A DNA stretch of 57,066 nucleotides from an uncultured Eggerthellaceae bacterium (GTDB lineage: Bacteria > Actinomycetota > Coriobacteriia > Coriobacteriales > Eggerthellaceae), in contig CAMOLA010000006.1 of NCBI GenBank assembly GCA_946618265.1, positions 1 to 57,066 of the forward strand, given 5' to 3'. This document shows positions 51,661 to 57,066 of the stretch, in pieces. The notes below the pieces were generated by a model that worked only from the letters and a program-made list of their open reading frames with translations, searched no databases and was not told the origin of the DNA. The translations under genes and the position numbers were made by a program. Each line of letters starts with the position of its first letter. Positions within the stretch are counted from its first letter, which is position 1.

Positions 51661-54228
51661 CTAGTCGGCCAGGTCCTCCACGAAGCCCACGCGATAGTTG
51701 TCGAAGATGGCCTCGCCTTCCTCTTGGCTGGCATCCAGGTCCACATCGGCCTCGATGCGGAAATCCAGATCCCCGTCGGAATCGAGGAAGATCTGACGCA
51801 CGTGCCACCGATGCTCGGAACGCTCGGGCGTCTCGTCGATGTCCAGGTACGTTGCGGACCGCGCATGGGCGTCGATGAGGATCTCCTCATGCTCCTCGTA
51901 GAAGGCATCGAGCACATCCTGCCAGCGCGCTTCGGTCCAACCCCACTCGGCGTCGAGCGCGCCGAGCTCGCCCACCTTGTCGAGCGCGGCTAGGCGCACG
52001 CGCGCGAACAGCGCATTGCGCACGAACAGCGTCATGCCGCGGCGATCGACGACCACGACGTCTTCTGCGACCGGCGCCGCCATGTCCGCCGAACCAGGAC
52101 CCTCGTCATTGCCCGCCCACTCGTCGAACAAGCTGGAATCGATGCTGCGCACGAGCCAACCCAGCCACCATACGATATCGTCGAGCCGCTCGTCGAAGAA
52201 CTCGGGCGGAATCGTGCGATCCAGCACGTGATAGGCATCGGATAGATAACGCAGCAAAATGCCCTCGCAACGCGCCAGGCCATACCGCTGGACATAGGTC
52301 TTGAAGTCGCTTGCCGTCTCGACCATGTCGCGCAACACGGATTTCGGCGCCAGCTCGTAATCGAGCGCCCAGGGCATAGCTTTGCAATACGTGGCGAACG
52401 CCGTTTCCAGCAAATCCTCGAGCGGTTTGGGGTACGTGACCTCCTCCAAGCGCTCCATGCGCTCCTCGTATTCCACTCCATCGGCTTTCATGGCGGCAAT
52501 CGCCTGGCTGCGCGCTTCCTTTTCCTGCGCGCGCAGCACCTGCCGGGGCCGCTCCAACGTGGCCTCGACCATCGAGATGAGATCGAGCGCGTAGGTATCG
52601 CTTTCGCGGTCGAGCAGCTCGAGCGAAGCGAGCAAGAACGGCGAGAGCGGCTGGTCGAGCGCGAACCCTTCGGGCACCTCGCCCCGCACGTACCATTCCT
52701 CCCCCGCATCGGTCGATTCATGCGCGATGAGGCCGGCCGCCTCCAGCGTGGCGAACACCTCGTCGGCGCGCGCGTGAAGCTGCTCTTTTTGCTCGTCGGG
52801 CTGCAGGGACGAGTCGATAAGGTCATGCGTGCGCTGCCAGGCATCGCCGCCCTGCTCCACTTCGGCCAGGGCGATGGCATGCGTCATCTCCATACGGGGG
52901 CGCAACGTCTCGGGAACGGCGTCGACCAAACGCCGGTAGTTGTCCTCGTTCCAGCCGACGAAGCCCTCGGGCGGTTTGGACACCTTTATCTTGCGCGCCT
53001 TCTTCGGATCGCCTCCCGCCTTGGCGAGCGCGCGCCTGCGCTCGACGTCGTATTTCGTGGCCTGGGCGATGACCGTGCCCTGCGTATCGAACCCGCTGCG
53101 GCCGGCGCGGCCCGCAATCTGGTGGAATTCGCGCGCGTTGAGCCGGCGGATGCGCGATCCGTCGAATTTGGCAAGAGCCGTGAGCAGCACCGTGCGAATG
53201 GGGACGTTGATACCCATTCCCAGCGTATCGGTGCCGCAAATGACGGGCAACAGTCCCTTCTGCGCCAGCTGCTCGACCGTGCGGCGGTACCGCGGCAGCA
53301 TGCCCGCATGGTGCACGCCCACGCCCATGAGCAGCAGCCGCTTGAGCGTCTTGCCGAACGCCGTGGTGAAGCGCCCGTCCCACAGCTCCTCCTTGATGGC
53401 CTGGCGCTGCTCCTTGGTGGATATGCCGAAGCTTGCGAGCGACTGCGCGCTTTTCAGCGCCTCGTCCTGCGAAAAATGCACGATGTAGATGGGCGCCTCT
53501 TCGCGCCGCATGGCCAACTCCACGGTGCCCTCGAGCGCGGTGTCGTCGGCGAACTGGTAGTCGAGCGGTACGGGACGCGGTGCGTTGGCGATGGTGGTGA
53601 CGGGACGGCGCGTGCACTCCTCGACCTTGGCCGCGATAGCGCTCGTATCGCCGAGCGTGGCGCTCATCAGCAGGAACTGCGTATACGGTAGCGTGAGCAA
53701 CGGCACCTGCCATGCCCAACCGCGGTCCCGATCGCCGAAGAAATGGAACTCGTCGAGTGCGGCATAGGCCACGTTGGCGCCCTCGCCGTAGCGCAGCGCG
53801 TCGTTGGCCAGGATCTCGGCCGTGCAGCAGATGACCGATGCTTGCGCGTTGATGGACACGTCGCCGGTGATCATGCCCACGTTGTCGCGCCCGAGCCTCC
53901 GCGTGAAATCGAAGAACTTTTCGCTGACCAGCGCCTTTATGGGCGCCGTGTAATACATGCGCTGCCCGGTGGCAAGCGCCAGAAACGCCATCCAGAGCGC
54001 CACCGTCGACTTACCCGAACCGGTCGGCGTGCCCAAGATGACGTGGTCGCCAAGGGCGATGGCCATGCAGGCGTCTTCCTGGTGCGGCCACAGCTCGATG
54101 CCGCATTCCTCTTCGTACTCCAAGAATAGCGCGAAGGCCTCATCTGCATCCGCCCCGCGCGCAAACGCGCGTTGCGCCAGCTTGCCAAGTTGCGTCTCGC
54201 TTATCTCATTGCCCCGAGCGTCCAGCAT
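51661..54228 (-). CDS. Ski2-like DEAD/H-box helicase with DUF3516
   Basis: An 855-residue superfamily 2 helicase. Motif I LGTPTGSGKST (65-75), Ia TAPIKALVSEK, Ib TGDVS, motif II LDEFHFFGD (DEFH at 159-162), motif III MSATLGD, IV YIVHFSQDEA, V GTDTLGMGINVPIRTV and VI HQIAGRAGRSGFD. The C-terminal part (about 420-850) matches DUF3516, which characterises these actinobacterial members. They are thought to act on RNA (Ski2/Mtr4-like), perhaps in RNA decay; that role is inferred. GAGGAG lies five bases before the ATG at 54228. It begins 34 bases after the PIN toxin stop on the same strand. Confidence 0.93.
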   Translation of the reverse strand: MLDARGNEISETQLGKLAQRAFARGADADEAFALFLEYEEECGIELWPHQEDACMAIALGDHVILGTPTGSGKSTVALWMAFLALATGQRMYYTAPIKALVSEKFFDFTRRLGRDNVGMITGDVSINAQASVICCTAEILANDALRYGEGANVAYAALDEFHFFGDRDRGWAWQVPLLTLPYTQFLLMSATLGDTSAIAAKVEECTRRPVTTIANAPRPVPLDYQFADDTALEGTVELAMRREEAPIYIVHFSQDEALKSAQSLASFGISTKEQRQAIKEELWDGRFTTAFGKTLKRLLLMGVGVHHAGMLPRYRRTVEQLAQKGLLPVICGTDTLGMGINVPIRTVLLTALAKFDGSRIRRLNAREFHQIAGRAGRSGFDTQGTVIAQATKYDVERRRALAKAGGDPKKARKIKVSKPPEGFVGWNEDNYRRLVDAVPETLRPRMEMTHAIALAEVEQGGDAWQRTHDLIDSSLQPDEQKEQLHARADEVFATLEAAGLIAHESTDAGEEWYVRGEVPEGFALDQPLSPFLLASLELLDRESDTYALDLISMVEATLERPRQVLRAQEKEARSQAIAAMKADGVEYEERMERLEEVTYPKPLEDLLETAFATYCKAMPWALDYELAPKSVLRDMVETASDFKTYVQRYGLARCEGILLRYLSDAYHVLDRTIPPEFFDERLDDIVWWLGWLVRSIDSSLFDEWAGNDEGPGSADMAAPVAEDVVVVDRRGMTLFVRNALFARVRLAALDKVGELGALDAEWGWTEARWQDVLDAFYEEHEEILIDAHARSATYLDIDETPERSEHRWHVRQIFLDSDGDLDFRIEADVDLDASQEEGEAIFDNYRVGFVEDLAD

Positions 54229-54262
54229 AGTAACTCCTCGTTTAGCGTTTACCGGTACTCCC

Positions 54263-54766
54263 CTACGCCCTCATCCATTTCAACGCGTCTTCGGCGGTGA
54301 GCGCGGGCAGTGGCGAATGCTTTATGAACGCAAGGTCGTTCGACACGATGAGGTCGGCCCCCATGCGCCGCGCCGCCGCGAAGACGAGGTCGTCTTCGAA
54401 GTCGTCGTGCACGGCCTTGTGCAATGCCGCAATGCGCGCGTCCGACCCATCGGCACCCACGACCTCGGCGTATTCCATGATGTTGGTAACCACGCCCCAC
54501 GCCGCTTCTTTCGCCGCCGCCGACGCGCGCTCGGACGGTATTTTGGAATCACCCCGACTCATGCGCTTCAGCTCGTTGCACACAACGTAGAAAACGTCGG
54601 TCAACGAGTGAAACGCCACGCCGATACGCACATCGTTGTTTCTGGCGACCACGATAAGCTTGCGAGCGACCTCATGACCCACATGAGTCCCGAGTTGGCT
54701 ATCTATCCATATATTCGTATCGAGCAACAGGGCCTGGGGCCTCATGGGGACTGATCCGACGCTCAT
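54263..54766 (-). CDS. PIN-domain toxin (VapC-like ribonuclease)
   Basis: A 167-residue PIN-domain protein. The first acidic residue is Asp16 in LLLDTNIWID. Later acidic residues in HDDFEDDLVFAAA and ADLIVSNDLAF complete the metal-binding set. PIN toxins cleave RNA. Its ATG overlaps the stop of the upstream antitoxin gene by four bases (ATGA), a sign of translational coupling. The pairing of a RelB/RHH-like antitoxin with a PIN toxin differs from the textbook RelBE and VapBC partners, though such mixed pairs are known. Confidence 0.88.
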   Translation of the reverse strand: MSVGSVPMRPQALLLDTNIWIDSQLGTHVGHEVARKLIVVARNNDVRIGVAFHSLTDVFYVVCNELKRMSRGDSKIPSERASAAAKEAAWGVVTNIMEYAEVVGADGSDARIAALHKAVHDDFEDDLVFAAARRMGADLIVSNDLAFIKHSPLPALTAEDALKWMRA

Positions 54767-55164
54767 GAGACCCCCAAAATCTCGGGGTACTTGTCGGCAT
54801 ACGCTTGGAATTTCAGCTCCTCGTACGACATGGGCTCAATCGTTGATGGATCGATGCCCATCTCCTTGTAAAATTGCTCGATGATACGGGGACCCTTCAT
54901 GACCACATCGTCTTCCGAGTCGTCCATCCAAGTGTCATCGCGCGCAGAACTGCCCCCATCGCCTGCGCCATCCACGGCCAAAGGCGCTCCCCGCAGATAA
55001 TCCACCAACTTTCGTATGGCGTCAGGCGCATGCCTGTTACGTGCCAGAAACTGCCAGGTATCCCGCACGATTTCCGTAGGCGTAAGCCCGTTTTCGCCGA
55101 GGGCCAGATTGCCCGCGGCCTTCAGGTCCGCATCGATACGAAAATTCATCTGCGTTGCAGACAT
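54763..55164 (-). CDS. RelB/DinJ-type antitoxin
   Basis: A 133-residue protein. The N-terminus, MSATQMNFRIDADLKAAGNLALGENGLTPTEIVRDTWQFLAR, fits the ribbon-helix-helix DNA-binding part of the RelB/DinJ family. The acidic middle (DDTWMDDSEDD) and the C-terminal helices (EQFYKEMGIDP, YEELKFQAYADKYPEIL) would bind the toxin. AAGGAGG precedes the ATG. Longer than the usual 80-100 residues because of the Gly/Asp-rich linker. Such antitoxins repress their own promoter. Confidence 0.85.
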   Translation of the reverse strand: MSATQMNFRIDADLKAAGNLALGENGLTPTEIVRDTWQFLARNRHAPDAIRKLVDYLRGAPLAVDGAGDGGSSARDDTWMDDSEDDVVMKGPRIIEQFYKEMGIDPSTIEPMSYEELKFQAYADKYPEILGVS

Positions 55165-55214
55165 AACCTAGCCTCCTTGACACCCTTCCCCGTAGGAACA
55201 CTACTTCTATTTCT

Positions 55215-55232
55215 GCATATGCTATACGTATA
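55215..55232. promoter_or_regulatory. Possible operator of the toxin-antitoxin pair
   Basis: Two adjacent short palindromes, GCATATGC (55215-55222) and TATACGTATA (55223-55232), followed by TATATA, lie about 50-70 bases before the antitoxin start. This is the usual place for the promoter and autorepressor site. Confidence 0.45.
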
Positions 55233-55351
55233 TATAGATGCTGTAAAGACGCTTGTTTACCAAAATCAACAACAGTCCCCGATCACGGGACACCTACGCT
55301 CTTGTCGCAAATTCCATAGTTTGTTCGATTGACCTCACCCGCCTTTTAGTG

Positions 55352-55365
55352 CGAACATGTGTTTG
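55352..55365. promoter_or_regulatory. LexA-like (Cheo) box upstream of dinB
   Basis: CGAACATGTGTTTG agrees with 13 of 14 positions of the Gram-positive LexA consensus CGAACRNRYGTTYC. It lies 166 bases before the dinB start. This suggests SOS control of dinB, and perhaps of the divergent toxin-antitoxin pair. Confidence 0.65.
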
Positions 55366-55530
55366 CAAAACAAATCGGCAACTTTAGCTTGCCGCTACAA
55401 TTCCATATGTTTGAACAGGCCTTTCGAAGGCTTTGGAACGCATGCGCCTCAAACGCAGAAAAAACGATAACCGCGCGTCATACGAGCCACTGCAACACGC
55501 GAAAGACGACCGTGGGCAAGGAGGTGTCAT

Positions 55531-56799
55531 ATGGACCGCGTCATACTGCATAGCGACATGAATTCGTTTTATGCCAGCGTCGAGCAAGCAGAAAACCCAT
55601 CCCTGCGCGGCAAGCCCGTCGTGGTCGCCGGCAAGGAAGAGCTCCGCCATGGCATCGTGCTCACCAAGAGCATCGAGGCCAAGCGCTACGGCATCCAGAC
55701 GGCCGAAGCCCTCTGGCAAGCCCGCGCGAAATGCCCTGACCTCATCGTGCTGCCCCCGCGCTACAAGCTCTACCGCAAATACTCCGAAATGGCGCGTTCC
55801 ATCTACTACCAGTACACCGACCTCGTCGAGCCATTCGGACTCGACGAATGCTGGCTCGACATCACGGGTGCGCTCCCCCTGCATGGCGGCGACGCGCTCG
55901 TGGTCGCCCGCGAAATATCCGAGCGCATCAAGGCCGAGCTGGGCTGCACGGTTTCCATCGGGGTTTCGTGGAACAAGATCTTCGCCAAATTCGGAAGCGA
56001 TTACAAAAAACCCGACGCCATCACGCGCATCACGCGGGACAACTACCGCACCGTCGTGTGGGAAGCGCCCGTACGCGACCTCTTGTACGTGGGACCGGCA
56101 ACCGAGCGCAAGCTGCATGCCTACGGCATCCACACCATCGGCCAGCTTGCCAGCGCGTCCGATGCGTACCTGCGCCGACGCTTCGGCAAGATCGGCTTCG
56201 TGCTGCGTACGTTCGCACGCGGCGAGGACACCACGCCCGTCAAGTCGTACGACCCCGCAATGCGCGATGTCAATCGCATGGTCAAGAGCTACGGCAACGG
56301 GCTCACGGCGCCCCATTCCATCACCTGCGCCGCCGACGCGCGGGCGCTCATCTGGCTACTCTCCGAATCCGTGGCCCAGCGCATGCGCGAAGATCATGTG
56401 CAAGCGCGCACCATATCCATCGGCGTGCGCAACGATACCGACCTCTCGGGATACGGTTGCCAGACGAAGCTGCCTGCACCCTCGGCTGCCACGCGCCATG
56501 TCGCGCAAGCCGCCTGGGCGCTGCTCGTCGCCTGCGAACCGCTTGACGAGGACCACCCTATCCGCGCCCTGCACGTGCGCGCGAGCGACCTGATCGACCC
56601 GCCGGCCGCAGACCAGCTGTCGCTGTTCGCCCCCGCCGAACCCGACTGGGAGGACCTCGACCGCTGCATCGACGACCTGCGCCACCGCTTCGGCAACACC
56701 TGCATCATCCGCGGCACCGAGCTCGTCGACACCTCGTTGAGCGGGCTCGACATAAAAGACGAGAACACCGTCCACCCCGTAGGCTATTTCCACAGATAA
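55531..56799 (+). CDS. dinB: DNA polymerase IV (Y-family)
   Basis: A 422-residue translesion polymerase. Catalytic residues are Asp9 (LHSDMNSFYAS) and Asp105/Glu106 (GLDECWLD); the probable steric gate is Tyr14. Helix-hairpin-helix region: VRDLLYVGPATERKLHAYGI. The little-finger domain follows. A beta-clamp-binding motif, DQLSLF, lies near residue 365. AAGGAGG before the ATG fixes the start. The upstream gap (55165-55530) contains the LexA-like box and the toxin-antitoxin promoter. The C-terminal 30 residues (about 390-422) extend past the clamp motif with a short beta-rich tail. Confidence 0.96.
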   Translation: MDRVILHSDMNSFYASVEQAENPSLRGKPVVVAGKEELRHGIVLTKSIEAKRYGIQTAEALWQARAKCPDLIVLPPRYKLYRKYSEMARSIYYQYTDLVEPFGLDECWLDITGALPLHGGDALVVAREISERIKAELGCTVSIGVSWNKIFAKFGSDYKKPDAITRITRDNYRTVVWEAPVRDLLYVGPATERKLHAYGIHTIGQLASASDAYLRRRFGKIGFVLRTFARGEDTTPVKSYDPAMRDVNRMVKSYGNGLTAPHSITCAADARALIWLLSESVAQRMREDHVQARTISIGVRNDTDLSGYGCQTKLPAPSAATRHVAQAAWALLVACEPLDEDHPIRALHVRASDLIDPPAADQLSLFAPAEPDWEDLDRCIDDLRHRFGNTCIIRGTELVDTSLSGLDIKDENTVHPVGYFHR

Positions 56800-56939
56800 C
56801 GGCCATGGCACGAACATCGAGCACATATCGCATGCACGAAGGCGATGCCCTTCCCAGATTTCAGACCGCCAAGTCAGGTCGCGGCTGCGGCATCTCTTCC
56901 CGCTCGGTCAGCCGCCGCCGTCACGCACGATAAGACGAC

Positions 56940-57066
56940 ATGGTCCAGGGAATCAACAGCCGCCGAAAGCATTACGTCGAAGTTCTCGCACGAATCGACG
57001 AGGACGGTCGCATCACGCCCGTTTCCATCACCTGGGAAGACGGCCGCACCTTCGAAATCGACCGCG
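56940..57066 (+). CDS. Start of a small conserved protein downstream of dinB (cut by the window end)
   Basis: An ATG at 56940 opens a frame running to the window edge: MVQGINSRRKHYVEVLARI, then DEDGRITPVSITWEDGRTF. This resembles the small beta-rich proteins often encoded after dinB-type polymerases (DUF6504-like), but only 42 codons are visible. The ribosome-binding site is weak (AAGACGAC). If co-transcribed with dinB (141-base gap) it would be part of the SOS response. Confidence 0.6.
   Translation, partial: MVQGINSRRKHYVEVLARIDEDGRITPVSITWEDGRTFEIDR

Overview
The window is a typical stretch of a high-GC, Gram-positive chromosome. Sortase, an LCP ligase, a CpsBCD-type tyrosine kinase module, an L,D-transpeptidase, a TPATG-type sorting signal, a LuxR regulator with a TPR-like N-terminus, an HdrD-like Fe-S protein and a RelB/PIN toxin-antitoxin pair together suggest an anaerobic actinomycete of the Coriobacteriia, probably Eggerthellaceae. 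That placement is an inference from gene content; no 16S gene is present. No intact prophage, insertion sequence, CRISPR array or rRNA operon was seen.

Layout. 1-5.6 kb (all minus): the edge of an ABC exporter, an Hpt protein, a very large c-di-GMP signalling protein and a small lipoprotein. 5.7-9.3 kb: glutamate dehydrogenase, then a secreted transglutaminase-like protein and an LRR protein that share a C-terminal module. 9.4-14.0 kb: a compact five-gene minus-strand operon running sortase B, LCP ligase, CpsC, CpsD, CpsB, preceded by an LDSPK-repeat surface protein. 15-24 kb: an MFS permease, a TPATG-anchored surface protein, a DUF4352-like membrane protein, a hybrid histidine kinase and a SpaA/Cna-B-domain surface protein. 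24-32 kb: an unusual minus-strand cluster of acyl-ACP thioesterase, GAF-fused ABC ATPase, giant coiled-coil FtsX-type permease and an iron-alcohol dehydrogenase fused to DUF2804. 32-35 kb: nnrD, acpS and an Fe-S aldo/keto reductase. 35-37 kb: tRNA-Gly, a LuxR regulator and tRNA-Pro, each tRNA with a truncated 3'-end copy nearby. 37-43 kb: rdgB, L,D-transpeptidase, smpB, an acidic duplicated protein, alanine racemase and a small double-glycine-leader peptide with a zinc-ribbon core. 43-50 kb: a repeat-rich secreted protein, a MATE exporter, an HdrD-like Fe-S protein with a flavoprotein, and endonuclease III. 50-57 kb: a lone phage-type DUF1351 protein, a Ski2-like helicase, the toxin-antitoxin pair, dinB behind a LexA-like box, and the start of a small conserved gene.

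The genes group into four themes: cell-surface construction and display, signalling (c-di-GMP, hybrid kinase, GAF sensing), redox and lipid-related metabolism, and DNA damage or translation quality control.

The most striking non-coding signal is two families of intergenic palindromes. One has the 13-base arm GACCGAAAGGGAG (8 units at 6 loci). The other has the 15-base arm ATGATACATTACCTC (6 units at 4 loci). Almost every copy sits just 3' of a stop codon. Four further hairpins share a GGG-CCC centre with unrelated arms. Upstream of alr, two inverted copies of the second family can fold into a 31-bp stem that encloses a seven-codon ORF.
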